A DNA stretch of 54,017 bases from Clostridiales bacterium (GTDB lineage: Bacteria; Bacillota; Clostridia; Lachnospirales; Anaerotignaceae), in NCBI GenBank assembly GCA_019423725.1, contig JAHZAW010000007.1:55024-109040 (forward strand), given 5' to 3'. A model generated the notes under the pieces. The model ran no database searches. It was not told the origin of the DNA and saw only the letters and a list, made by a program, of their open reading frames with translations. A program made the translations under genes and the position numbers. This document shows, in pieces, positions 1 to 7,954 of this stretch; the stretch's first letter is position 1, and the number at the start of each line of letters is the position of its first letter.

Positions 1-586
1 ACTGTATAATAAGTACAGCTGAAGGCAGTATAAGTCCTCTTAAGCCGTCTTCCGCAATTACTGAAAACACCTTGAGCTTTATGCAAAAAAACCATAAAAA
101 AATAAGGGAAAGCACAAATGATGGAATTGATATCCCAACAAATGAGAATATTCTCATTATGTTATCAATGCTTTTATCCTTGTATACAGCACATAATATG
201 CCTAAGGGCACCGATATCGCAGCCGAGATAAGCATAGATAAAAATGCTATCTGTATGGTAGGTGCCATATGGTTTTTTAATTCTTCCGACACCGGATTCC
301 TCGTTGTGAATGAGATCCCGAGATCTCCCCTGGCAACATCAGCCAGCCAGCTGCCATACTGAACGATAAATGGCCTGTCAAGTCCCATTATATGTTCCTG
401 TTCTTTTATGGCTTCTTCCGATATCATGCCGACATTTCCATCAGACCCCGCCAGCCAAAGCTCAGCGGGGTTTTTAGGGGAAAAATACATAATTGAAAAA
501 GTAAGGAGAGTGATGCCTATAAGAACAATTATAAACTGTAGTATGTGGGATATCATCTTCCCAGCAGCAGTTTTAAAACGTCCCAT
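1..586 (-). CDS. ABC transporter permease, DppB/OppB/NikB family (3' end beyond window)
   Basis: This is the first 195 codons of a membrane permease of the binding-protein-dependent transport family that moves peptides or nickel. The reading frame is open from an ATG at 584-586 to the left edge, so the C-terminal part is missing. Visible hydrophobic segments lie at about residues 12-34, 110-135 and 145-170. The family motif GDLGISF sits at 87-93, followed by the usual TRNPVSEEL stretch. The start codon overlaps the stop of the upstream methyltransferase gene (TGATG), and an AGGAGGG ribosome site lies inside that gene, so the two are translationally coupled. The substrate cannot be told from the permease alone. 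Dipeptide, nickel and metallophore importers all use this fold. Confidence 0.87.
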   Translation of the reverse strand, partial: MGRFKTAAGKMISHILQFIIVLIGITLLTFSIMYFSPKNPAELWLAGSDGNVGMISEEAIKEQEHIMGLDRPFIVQYGSWLADVARGDLGISFTTRNPVSEELKNHMAPTIQIAFLSMLISAAISVPLGILCAVYKDKSIDNIMRIFSFVGISIPSFVLSLIFLWFFCIKLKVFSVIAEDGLRGLILPSAVLIIQ

Positions 587-1395
587 CAATGCACCCTCCT
601 GACTACTGTCAAAAATTCAGGGAACAATTCATACTGCATTTGTTCCTTTTCGTTATACACATAGGAGTTCAAATTTTCATATACCTCACAGGTGAATCCT
701 TTCTGGCCTGACCAGTATTCCCTGTCCCAGACCGGCCTGTTTTTATAGGTCATGGGCAGATTTAGAGCAAGGCTCTCAAGTTTTCCAGCCTTATTATATA
801 TGAATCCTCCATTGGCTATTATCTTTTTTCGATTTTCTTCCCAGGACTGCCTGTATTCACTGTTTTTAAGATAGTAGTACCATTCAGCGTCAAAATAAAG
901 CATTATGCCTCCCACCTTAAGTTTATCAGCCCAGTGTCTAAGCTGTTTTTCAGGCTCTGTCAGAGTCCAAGTAACATCCCTTGACATTATGAGATCGAAG
1001 CTCTTATCCTCAAAGGGAAGCATCCTTCCTACCTGCACAAAGTCTATATCAGCTCCTGTGAGTTCGGCATTTTTTCTTGCCTTTTCAAGCATATCAGGGC
1101 TCATATCGGCCGCTGTGACCCTGTGTCCTCTCAAAGCCGCAAGTATGGCAAAAAATCCCGGTCCTGTGCCTATGTCCAGCACATCCATATTTTCACCGCC
1201 ATATCTAAAAATAAGGCTTTCCCAGGCCGCGCGTTTTTCAGAAAACAGCTGGGCCATGTTCTGATCGCTGTAACTGGATGAACGCTGCTGCCAGTAGTTG
1301 TTCATTCCATTCTCAAGCACTGTGCTGACCTCAGAATATTCATTATATTCAGATAATGTACTGTTTTCTATTTCCTCTAAAAAAGTTAAAGACAT
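586..1395 (-). CDS. class I SAM-dependent methyltransferase
   Basis: A 269-residue methyltransferase with a Rossmann-like SAM site: motif I VLDIGTGPG at 72-80, the acidic post-I strand AADMS at 95-99, and the motif IV-like stretch FDLIMSRDVTW at 133-143. Residues 1-65 form a charged helical extension. The C-terminal third is rich in Tyr and Trp and probably recognises the acceptor, which I cannot identify. A GGAAAG ribosome site precedes the ATG. It is the first gene of an operon that continues directly into an ABC importer permease. This suggests that it modifies the imported compound or makes a small molecule, such as a metal chelator, that the importer recovers. That link is inference from context only. 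Confidence 0.85.
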   Translation of the reverse strand: MSLTFLEEIENSTLSEYNEYSEVSTVLENGMNNYWQQRSSSYSDQNMAQLFSEKRAAWESLIFRYGGENMDVLDIGTGPGFFAILAALRGHRVTAADMSPDMLEKARKNAELTGADIDFVQVGRMLPFEDKSFDLIMSRDVTWTLTEPEKQLRHWADKLKVGGIMLYFDAEWYYYLKNSEYRQSWEENRKKIIANGGFIYNKAGKLESLALNLPMTYKNRPVWDREYWSGQKGFTCEVYENLNSYVYNEKEQMQYELFPEFLTVVRRVH

Positions 1396-1424
1396 ATACT
1401 CTCTTTCCTTTCATACCCCTAAAA

Positions 1425-1470
1425 AACATAAAAAGGCCACTAAAAACGCATAGTCTCGTTTTTAGCGACC
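1425..1470 (-). terminator. intrinsic terminator inside the methyltransferase/ABC operon leader
   Basis: On the minus strand GGTCGCTAAAAACG (1470-1457) pairs with CGTTTTTAGTGGCC (1448-1435) through a 14-bp stem with one G-T pair and an 8-nt loop, followed by TTTTTATGTTTTTT. It lies between the promoter at 1557-1585 and the methyltransferase ATG at 1395. Transcription must therefore read through it, which is the layout of an attenuator or riboswitch expression platform. The roughly 80 nt before it do not match any riboswitch class I can name. Confidence 0.8.
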
Positions 1471-1525
1471 TTCGTGATCACCATTGTTCCAATTAAAAAT
1501 AATCTGTCTGCCGGCTTCTGCCGCA

Positions 1526-1547
1526 ACAATATATTTCGATATATTGT
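1526..1547 (-). promoter_or_regulatory. perfect inverted repeat at the 5' end of the leader
   Basis: ACAATATAT and ATATATTGT form 9-bp arms around a 4-nt centre, which reads CGAA on the transcribed strand. The element begins within a few bases of the predicted transcription start. It could be an operator for a repressor or the first hairpin of the leader RNA. Confidence 0.55.
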
Positions 1548-1556
1548 GTCTAAAAT

Positions 1557-1585
1557 ATTATAATATATTTTCATTTGATTGTCAA
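1557..1585 (-). promoter_or_regulatory. sigmaA promoter of the methyltransferase/ABC operon
   Basis: Consensus TTGACA at 1585-1580 and TATAAT at 1562-1557 are separated by 17 bp. Transcription should start near 1550, giving a leader of about 155 nt before the methyltransferase start. The promoter is divergent from the one at 1621-1649. Confidence 0.85.
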
Positions 1586-1620
1586 TTTTTTAGTAAAAAG
1601 GTGACAATAATCATAAGTGT

Positions 1621-1649
1621 TTGACAATAAAAAACAAAAGATGTACTAT
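1621..1649 (+). promoter_or_regulatory. sigmaA promoter of the C_GCAxxG_C_C gene
   Basis: TTGACA at 1621-1626 and TACTAT at 1644-1649 are spaced by 17 bp. An AAAAGGAG ribosome site follows at 1664-1671, before the ATG at 1681. Confidence 0.75.
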
Positions 1650-1680
1650 TATTAGAGTTAATAAAAAGGAGTGAATATTT

Positions 1681-2166
1681 ATGCCCAAAGTATCTACAGA
1701 AGGTAAAACACTTGAAGAAAAAATGGCTATGGCCGATGAGATAAGCCGCGGCTATTTCCGTACAGGACTTAACTGCGCAGAGTGCGTTCTCCGCACATTC
1801 CTTGATATGCATGACACCGATCTTCCTGAGAGCGTTATCCGTATGGCGTCAGGTTTTGGCGGAGGCATGGGACATACAAAGAATACATGCGGAGCTGTTA
1901 CAGGTGCGGTTCTTGCCCTTGGAACACTTAAAGGCCGTGACCCCTTCGAGAAGGAAGAAGTTTCTGACCGTATCAAACAGATCCAGGGTGACGTATATCC
2001 TGTATTCGGAGATATGGTAAACGAGATGAAGGATCATTACGGAACTCTTATCTGCAGCGAGCTCTCAGATCCCTACGGTGATTTTGCCGGCAAAGCCCGC
2101 AAAAAGAACTGTATGGAAATGATCGCATACTGCGCTTCCCTTGCTGAAAAATACGCTGATAAATAA
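1681..2166 (+). CDS. C_GCAxxG_C_C family putative redox protein
   Basis: A 161-residue protein with the Cys pattern that names this Pfam family. Cys32 and Cys35 come first (NCAEC), then Cys70 in CGAVTG, then Cys125, Cys144 and Cys151. A glycine-rich stretch, GFGGGMGHT, lies at 58-66. The family is common in anaerobes and is thought to bind a metal or act in redox chemistry, but its reaction is not established. There is no signal peptide or membrane segment, so it should be cytoplasmic. It is a single-gene unit with its own promoter upstream and a strong terminator directly downstream. Confidence 0.88.
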   Translation: MPKVSTEGKTLEEKMAMADEISRGYFRTGLNCAECVLRTFLDMHDTDLPESVIRMASGFGGGMGHTKNTCGAVTGAVLALGTLKGRDPFEKEEVSDRIKQIQGDVYPVFGDMVNEMKDHYGTLICSELSDPYGDFAGKARKKNCMEMIAYCASLAEKYADK

Positions 2167-2167
2167 C

Positions 2168-2202
2168 AAAAAGCCGCCCTATTGGGGCGGCTTTTTATTT
2201 TT
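2168..2202 (+). terminator. intrinsic terminator after the C_GCAxxG_C_C gene
   Basis: AAAGCCGCCC pairs with GGGCGGCTTT around a short loop, followed by TTTTATTTTT. It begins two bases after the stop codon. Confidence 0.93.
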
Positions 2203-2214
2203 GGAGCATATATA

Positions 2215-2255
2215 AAATTAAGCTGTATCCTTAGAAAGGGTACAGCTTAATTTTT
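2215..2255. terminator. second hairpin, bidirectional terminator-like
   Basis: Arms 2215-2230 and 2238-2253 form a 16-bp stem with one G-T pair (AAATTAAGCTGTA with TACAGCTTAATTT). A 7-nt loop separates them, with A and T tracts on both sides. It lies only 13 bp beyond the first terminator. Confidence 0.7.
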
Positions 2256-2336
2256 AAAAAATGCACGGGAAATTCATTGGGAGAAATATTCATTTAATTA
2301 ATCATAGTCTTAAATTCGGGGTATCCGTGCATTTTT
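2256..2336. repeat. 81-bp element bounded by 12-bp perfect inverted repeats
   Basis: AAAAATGCACGG at 2256-2267 is the exact reverse complement of CCGTGCATTTTT at 2325-2336. The 57-nt interior is AT-rich and has no ORF. It may be a small MITE-like unit, a long-loop terminator or a structured RNA. I do not recognise it. Confidence 0.6.
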
Positions 2337-2362
2337 GCCGGCTAAATCATTATGAAGTAACC

Positions 2363-2590
2363 TGATGTCAACGATGATGTCTAATGATTTTTTAATGAGC
2401 TTAATAATTATGTCTTTCCTGATGTCAGCGTGATGTCTTCCTGTTGTCTTTAATGAGCTTAATGATTATGTCTTTCCTTGATGTCATCCTGATGTTTACT
2501 GGGGGTTATTCATGGATATTTCTTGATGTCAAACTGTGATGTCTCTACTGGCTGTGTGAATTATGTCTTGATTATGCTTGATTATGCTTA
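2363..2590. repeat. degenerate tandem repeat array built on TGATGTCA
   Basis: Exact TGATGTCA copies occur at 2363, 2420, 2479 and 2524, giving periods of 57, 59 and 45 bp. Three of the four are followed a few bases later by TGATGT. Between the first three lies a second shared block, TTTAATGAGCTTAAT plus ATTATGTCTTTCC. The last unit decays into ATTATGTCTTGATTATG-type short repeats. No convincing ORF runs through it on either strand. Together with the neighbouring hairpins it fills the 657-bp gap between the gene ending at 2166 and the phosphatase gene ending at 2824. Positions 2640-2823 are AT-rich with nothing else I can name. Confidence 0.7.
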
Positions 2591-2598
2591 TAAAACAA

Positions 2599-2633
2599 AA
2601 AGGCGCAAAATCGAATTTTTCGATTTGCGCCTT
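2599..2633 (-). terminator. intrinsic terminator, probably for the tyrosine phosphatase gene
   Basis: AAAGGCGCAAA and TTTGCGCCTTT, extended by TCG/CGA, form a stem of about 14 bp. On the minus strand it runs into TTTTTGTTTTAT. It lies about 190 bp past the phosphatase stop, with no better candidate nearer. Confidence 0.65.
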
Positions 2634-2823
2634 TGCAAATTGTTTATGGTCACATTTTACTTCCCTATCCTGTTTTTGTCAATATGCTCAGGAATTTTCG
2701 GATATTTATATCAATCCGGCAGCAATATTAAATGAAATTTATCCTTTTTTAATCTTCTATAATTTTATTGCTGTCAAATGTACAAGCAAATTATACAAAA
2801 TATTTTCCAATTATTATCCTCAT

Positions 2824-3549
2824 TTATACCAGACAGTTATTTTTGAGTGCTTCTATCCTTGCTCTGTCTGCTCCCTTGGATATAAGATAATTTTCAATAT
2901 CTATATCCTCATATAATTTAAGCAGCGCATATATGTTTTCCACATCTGACATAACAACATTTTTATATTTTCTATACTGCGGATTATCCTCCATAAACTT
3001 ATCCGATGTCTTTCTGTTGAACGTATAGCTGGTCTGGTAGTCGGCGGCTATATCCTCTGTACTAACTCCAAGGATATGGTATAAAGCCGAGGCAACAACG
3101 CCCGTCCTGTCCTTTCCAGATGTGCAGTGGAACACCACTCCGCCGTCTTTTACAAAATCAGATATCATATTTATCGTCTCAGCAAGATTTTCACCATGTG
3201 AGAGCACTATATTTTTATACCCCTCTGCCACTCCCCTGGCAAAGGCCTGCATGGCAGGGCTTGAAATATTATTAAATGAAAGATTTTCCTCAACCAGCGG
3301 AAAATGTATATGTCTGAAATCATCAGGGCACCCGTCCGGAAACATCTCTGTTTCCTCATCGGAACGGAGGTCAAGTATGGTCCTTATGCCTTCTTTTTCC
3401 ATGGTGCGCCAGTCCTCTTTTGATGCTCCAATAAGTTTATCACTTCTATAAAGGGTATTCCAGCGGACTATTTTGTCATCAGCGCCATATACTCCGCCCA
3501 TATCACGAAAATTTAATACATTTGCGAACCTGAATCTTTTAATCTCCAT
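2824..3549 (-). CDS. tyrosine-protein phosphatase (Y_phosphatase3-like)
   Basis: A 241-residue protein-tyrosine phosphatase with the P-loop CTSGKDR at 142-148 (HCx5R, nucleophile Cys142, phosphate-binding Arg148). The N-terminal NFRDMGG motif near residue 14 is typical of this bacterial family, which also includes phosphoinositide phosphatases. I place the start at the ATG at 3549 because GAGGT precedes it by 8-9 bases. An in-frame ATG at 3564 has no ribosome site. No signal peptide is visible. Physiological substrates are unknown. It is a single gene with its own promoter, upstream of the carAB terminator. Confidence 0.85.
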   Translation of the reverse strand: MEIKRFRFANVLNFRDMGGVYGADDKIVRWNTLYRSDKLIGASKEDWRTMEKEGIRTILDLRSDEETEMFPDGCPDDFRHIHFPLVEENLSFNNISSPAMQAFARGVAEGYKNIVLSHGENLAETINMISDFVKDGGVVFHCTSGKDRTGVVASALYHILGVSTEDIAADYQTSYTFNRKTSDKFMEDNPQYRKYKNVVMSDVENIYALLKLYEDIDIENYLISKGADRARIEALKNNCLV

Positions 3550-3580
3550 TTTTATATACCTCATATAATATGTTTATTAT

Positions 3581-3607
3581 ATTATAGCATACGCACCAGA
3601 CAGTTAA
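3581..3607 (-). promoter_or_regulatory. extended -10 promoter of the phosphatase gene
   Basis: TGCTATAAT, an extended -10 with its hexamer at 3586-3581, lies about 30 bp upstream of the ATG. The -35 is weak (TTAACT at 3607-3602, 15 bp away). Confidence 0.5.
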
Positions 3608-3621
3608 AACCAACAAACAAT

Positions 3622-3652
3622 ACAAAACGGCAGAGAAAAACTCTCTGCCGTT
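3622..3652 (-). terminator. intrinsic terminator of carAB
   Basis: AACGGCAGAG and CTCTGCCGTT make a perfect 10-bp stem with a short loop. On the minus strand it is followed by TTGT, which is a rather weak U-tract. It begins about 12 bp after the carB stop. Confidence 0.8.
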
Positions 3653-3663
3653 AAACATATTTT

Positions 3664-6600
3664 TTATTTACCGTCTATTGTTGAGATTCCTATGGTCATT
3701 TCTTCAAGGACTTCCAGAAGCATCCTTACGGTATCAAGGGATGTGAACATGGTAGCGTTATTTTCTACCGCACATCTTCTTATTATATATCCATCCTCAT
3801 AATGCTTTCCTGACATTATTGCCCTTGTATTTATAACATAGTTTATTTTTCCGCTTCTTATATCACGGAGTATCTCATCATTGCCTTCACAGATCTTGCC
3901 ATAAACTCTTGTCCTGATACCTCTCTGTTTAAGGTAATCAGCCGTCATTTCCGTAGCAACTATATTAAATCCAAGTTTATAGAATCTCTGTACAAGGGGG
4001 AATGTCTCTGCCTTATCCTCATCGGCTACCGTTACGAGCACTGTACCGTGGTCAGTAAGGGTTATTCCAGACGCCTGGAGAGCCTTATACATAGCCCTTG
4101 TAAGTTTATTATCATATCCGATGGCCTCACCGGTGGACTTCATCTCAGGTGAAAGGTAAGCATCAAGGCCGCTTATCTTTGAGAATGAGAATGCGGGAGC
4201 CTTAACATACCAAGTATCCTTTTCCTTAGCGTAAAGGTCTGTGTATCCCTGTTCCTTAAGGCTCACACCAAGGATTACAAGGGTAGCTATATCCGCAAGG
4301 AAATATCCTGTTGCCTTTGAAAGGAAAGGTACTGTTCTTGATGAACGGGGATTGACCTCGATTACATATACATCCTCGTTTTTATCAACAATGAACTGTA
4401 TATTGTAAAGTCCTACGATTCCTATTCCAAGACCAAGTTTCTTTGTATATTCGATTATTTTATCCTTAGCCTTCTGGGATACGCTGAATGTGGGATAAAC
4501 GCTTATACTGTCTCCCGAATGGATACCTGTTCTCTCTACCAGCTCCATTATACCAGGTATAAATACGTCTGTACCGTCACAGATGGCATCTACCTCCAGC
4601 TCCTTGCCGACGATATATTTATCAACAAGTACTGGCTGGTCCTCGTTGACCTCAACGGCTGTCTTGAGGTACTCCCTGAGGTCTTCCTCCTTTGCTACTA
4701 TCTGCATTGCACGTCCGCCAAGAACATAGCTGGGACGAACAAGTACAGGATAGCCTATCTCCTCAGCTGCCTTAAATCCTGCCTCAAGGCTCGTTACGGC
4801 AACTCCCTTAGGCTGAGGTATATTGAGCTCTATCATAACCTTCTCGAAAGCGTCTCTGTTCTCAGCTCTCTCGATGGCCTCACTGTCTGTTCCGATTATT
4901 TTTACTCCTCTTTCCCTGAGGGGCTCAGCAAGGTTGATGGCTGTCTGTCCTCCAAGGCTGGCGATCACTCCGATGGGCTGTTCCAGTTCGATGACATTCA
5001 TAACGTCTTCAGGAGTAAGGGGCTCAAAGTAAAGTTTATCGCTTGTTGTATAGTCAGTTGATACAGTTTCAGGGTTGTTGTTGATGATTATGGCTTCATA
5101 GCCATTTGCTTTGATAGTCTTTACGGCGTGTACTGTTGAGTAGTCAAATTCAACGCCCTGTCCTATCCTTATGGGGCCTGAACCAAGTACGACGATCTTT
5201 TTCTTGTCACTTACCACTGACTCATTTTCTTCCTCATATGTTGAGTAGAAGTAAGGTATATAGCTGTCAAACTCTGAAGCACATGTATCTATCATCTTAT
5301 AAACGGGGAACATCTTGTGTTCTTTTCTGATGTTATATACATCTGTATCGCTCATATCCCAGAGCATACCGACGTATTTATCTGAAAATCCCATTTTCTT
5401 AGCTTTATAAAGTATATCGATATCTCCCTTATTGGCTGCTATGCAGCTTTCAAAGTCAACGATATTTTTGATCTTCTCAAGGAAGAGCATATCTATCTGT
5501 GTTGCGTTGCATATCATGCCAGGGTCGATGCCGTCTCTCATAAGTTTAGCGATGGCAAATATCCTGTCATCAGTTCCGATGGCGATATATTTAAGGAGTT
5601 CTTCCTTAGTCATATGGTCAAACTTAGGCATATAGAGATGACATACACCTATTTCAAGGGAACGTACTGCCTTAAGAAGACTTTCCTCGATGGTCCTTCC
5701 TATGCTCATTACCTCGCCTGTTGCCTTCATCTGTGTGCTGAGCTTATTGGAAGCTGTGGCAAACTTATCAAAGGGGAATCTGGGCATCTTTGTTACCACA
5801 TAGTCAAGGGCAGGCTCAAAGCTCGCCGGTGTATTTGCTATCTGTATCTCATCAAGGTGCATACCTACAGCGATCTTTGCAGAAACTCTGGCGATGGGGT
5901 AACCGCTGGCCTTTGAAGCAAGGGCTGATGAACGGGAAACCCTGGGGTTTACCTCGATAAGATAATATCTGAATGACTCAGGGTCAAGGGCAAACTGTAC
6001 ATTGCATCCGCCTTCGATCTTAAGTTCCCTGATGATCTTCAGAGCGCTGTCCCTGAGCAGATGATATTCCTTATTTGTAAGTGTCTGGCTGGGAGCCACA
6101 ACTATGGAGTCTCCTGTATGTATACCTACAGGGTCGATATTTTCCATGTTACAGATGGTGATGGCTGTGTCATTGGCATCACGCATTACTTCGTACTCTA
6201 TTTCCTTATATCCCTTTATGCTCTTTTCAACAAGCACCTGGTGAACGGGTGAGAGCTGAAGGGCATTTTTCATTATGGTTTTAAATTCTTCTTCGTTATC
6301 GGCAAATCCACCGCCTGTTCCTCCAAGGGTGAACGCAGGACGAAGGACTACAGGATATCCGATCCTTGCAGCTACCTCAAGACCATGTTCGATGGATGTA
6401 GCTATCTCTGAGGGAAGAACAGGCTCACCAAGTGATATGCAAAGTTCCTTGAAAAGTTCTCTGTCCTCGGCTCTTTCAATACTCTCTCTGCTTGTTCCAA
6501 GCATTTCTACGCCGCATTCCTCAAGAACTCCATTTTTTGAAAGTTCCATTGCAAGGTTAAGTCCTGTCTGTCCGCCGATTCCGGGAACAAGGGCATGGGG

Positions 6601-6846
6601 ACGTTCCATTCTTATTATTTTTGCAAGATATTCAGGAGTAAGCGGCTCCATGTATACCTTATCCGCAATGGTCGTATCTGTCATTATTGTCGCAGGGTTT
6701 GAGTTTGCAAGGATTACCTCATAGCCTTCTTCTTTGAGAGCCAGGCATGCCTGTGTTCCGGCATAGTCAAATTCTGCGGCCTGTCCTATTACTATGGGAC
6801 CGGAGCCAATAACAAGTATCTTCTTTATATCCGTTCTTTTAGGCAT
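3664..6846 (-). CDS. carB: carbamoyl-phosphate synthase large subunit
   Basis: A full-length 1060-residue large subunit that makes carbamoyl phosphate from bicarbonate, ATP and ammonia for pyrimidine and arginine synthesis. It shows the expected internal duplication. The first ATP-grasp half opens with GSGPIVIGQAAEFDY near residue 14 and the second with GSGPIRIGQGVEFDY near 555. Substrate-binding blocks such as EVNPRVSRSSALASKATGY-type sequences occur in both halves. The last 130 or so residues are the MGS-like allosteric domain, where UMP and similar effectors act in relatives. The ATG overlaps the end of carA by 8 bases (ATGCCTAA), so the two subunits are coupled for stoichiometric synthesis. 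Confidence 0.98.
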   Translation of the reverse strand: MPKRTDIKKILVIGSGPIVIGQAAEFDYAGTQACLALKEEGYEVILANSNPATIMTDTTIADKVYMEPLTPEYLAKIIRMERPHALVPGIGGQTGLNLAMELSKNGVLEECGVEMLGTSRESIERAEDRELFKELCISLGEPVLPSEIATSIEHGLEVAARIGYPVVLRPAFTLGGTGGGFADNEEEFKTIMKNALQLSPVHQVLVEKSIKGYKEIEYEVMRDANDTAITICNMENIDPVGIHTGDSIVVAPSQTLTNKEYHLLRDSALKIIRELKIEGGCNVQFALDPESFRYYLIEVNPRVSRSSALASKASGYPIARVSAKIAVGMHLDEIQIANTPASFEPALDYVVTKMPRFPFDKFATASNKLSTQMKATGEVMSIGRTIEESLLKAVRSLEIGVCHLYMPKFDHMTKEELLKYIAIGTDDRIFAIAKLMRDGIDPGMICNATQIDMLFLEKIKNIVDFESCIAANKGDIDILYKAKKMGFSDKYVGMLWDMSDTDVYNIRKEHKMFPVYKMIDTCASEFDSYIPYFYSTYEEENESVVSDKKKIVVLGSGPIRIGQGVEFDYSTVHAVKTIKANGYEAIIINNNPETVSTDYTTSDKLYFEPLTPEDVMNVIELEQPIGVIASLGGQTAINLAEPLRERGVKIIGTDSEAIERAENRDAFEKVMIELNIPQPKGVAVTSLEAGFKAAEEIGYPVLVRPSYVLGGRAMQIVAKEEDLREYLKTAVEVNEDQPVLVDKYIVGKELEVDAICDGTDVFIPGIMELVERTGIHSGDSISVYPTFSVSQKAKDKIIEYTKKLGLGIGIVGLYNIQFIVDKNEDVYVIEVNPRSSRTVPFLSKATGYFLADIATLVILGVSLKEQGYTDLYAKEKDTWYVKAPAFSFSKISGLDAYLSPEMKSTGEAIGYDNKLTRAMYKALQASGITLTDHGTVLVTVADEDKAETFPLVQRFYKLGFNIVATEMTADYLKQRGIRTRVYGKICEGNDEILRDIRSGKINYVINTRAIMSGKHYEDGYIIRRCAVENNATMFTSLDTVRMLLEVLEEMTIGISTIDGK

Positions 6847-7936
6847 TTTCCTTACTCTCCTTCATTATATTTATAAATTTGTCAAACAGGTAATGGCTGT
6901 CCTGGGGTCCGGGAGCACTTTCGGGATGGTACTGCACACTGAATACTCTGTCTCTCTTACACTCAACACCCTCTACCGTATTATCAAGCAGATTTATATG
7001 GGTAGCCGTAAGGTCTGTGTTTTTTATGGAATCCATATCAACGGCATAACTATGGTTCTGGCTTGTTATTTCTATCTTTCCTGTCTCAAGGTTCTTTACA
7101 GGGTGGTTTCCGCCTCTATGTCCGAACTTGAGTTTATATGTTTTAGCTCCATAGGCAAGGCTTATGAGCTGATGTCCAAGACATATTCCAAAAATGGGAT
7201 ATCTTCCCCTGAGCTTTTTAACGAGCTCAACAACGTTAATAACATCCTCAGGGTCTCCAGGGCCGTTTGAAATGAATATTCCGTCGGGCTCATGCATTTC
7301 TATTTCTTCCGCTGTGGAGTTGTACGGAACTACCGTTACGTTGCATCCGGCAGCATTGAGACATCTTACGATATTAAGCTTTATGCCGCAGTCAATGGCA
7401 ACAACATTGTATTTATGGTTAGATGTTCTTGAATACCATCTTTTTTTGCAGCTGACCTTTGAAACAGCGTCCTTAGGTATATCTGTCTCAGCAATTATTT
7501 TAAGAGCTTCTTCCTTGGGAGTGGTAATATCTGTGATATAAACCTTTCTGCTTCCCAGATCTCTTATGCTTCTTGCTATTTTTCTTGTATCAACACCCCA
7601 TATTCCGGGTATTTTATTTTCTTCAAGTATCTCCGAAAGGGTCTTAGTATATCGGAAGTTGCTGGGAAGGTCATTATATTCCCTTACTACAAGGCCGCCG
7701 ATAGTGGGTACTTTTGTTTCAAAGTCCTCATCAGTGATACCATAGTTTCCGATAAGAGGATACGTCATTACGACCATCTGATAGGTATAAGACGGGTCAG
7801 AAACGATTTCCTGATAACCTACCATTGATGTGTTGAAAACAATTTCACATACTCTGTCTGTATGGTAGCCGAAACCGTAGCCATAATATTCGCTTCCGTC
7901 TTCAAGGACTATTTTTCTGTTAAAATCGTTCTTCAT
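6839..7936 (-). CDS. carA: carbamoyl-phosphate synthase small (glutaminase) subunit
   Basis: A 365-residue amidotransferase subunit that hydrolyses glutamine and channels ammonia to CarB. The class I glutaminase triad is present: Cys252 in FGICLGHQ, and His337 and Glu339 in QYHPESAPGP. The N-terminal CarA domain begins RKIVLEDGSEYYGYGFG. I place the start at 7936, where AAAGGATT sits at the right distance. The frame is open further upstream, but that extension overlaps the attenuator hairpin and lacks a ribosome site. Expression is probably controlled by the leader/attenuator immediately upstream rather than by a distant regulator. Confidence 0.97.
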   Translation of the reverse strand: MKNDFNRKIVLEDGSEYYGYGFGYHTDRVCEIVFNTSMVGYQEIVSDPSYTYQMVVMTYPLIGNYGITDEDFETKVPTIGGLVVREYNDLPSNFRYTKTLSEILEENKIPGIWGVDTRKIARSIRDLGSRKVYITDITTPKEEALKIIAETDIPKDAVSKVSCKKRWYSRTSNHKYNVVAIDCGIKLNIVRCLNAAGCNVTVVPYNSTAEEIEMHEPDGIFISNGPGDPEDVINVVELVKKLRGRYPIFGICLGHQLISLAYGAKTYKLKFGHRGGNHPVKNLETGKIEITSQNHSYAVDMDSIKNTDLTATHINLLDNTVEGVECKRDRVFSVQYHPESAPGPQDSHYLFDKFINIMKESKENA

Positions 7937-7954
7937 AAGCTTAATCCTTTCTAT

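Noticed and set aside
1440..1500. T-box riboswitch for the methyltransferase operon leader
   Set aside because: TGGTGATCACGA is only loosely like the T-box bulge. The leader is too short for a specifier stem, and no AGTA-type loop is visible.
2363..2590. CRISPR array
   Set aside because: The repeats are short and diverged with uneven periods, the in-between sequence is itself repeated, and no cas gene is present.
2523..2916. Plus-strand ORFs of 70-112 codons before the phosphatase gene
   Set aside because: They run through the repeat array and the 3' end of the convergent phosphatase gene. No ribosome site or protein-like content.
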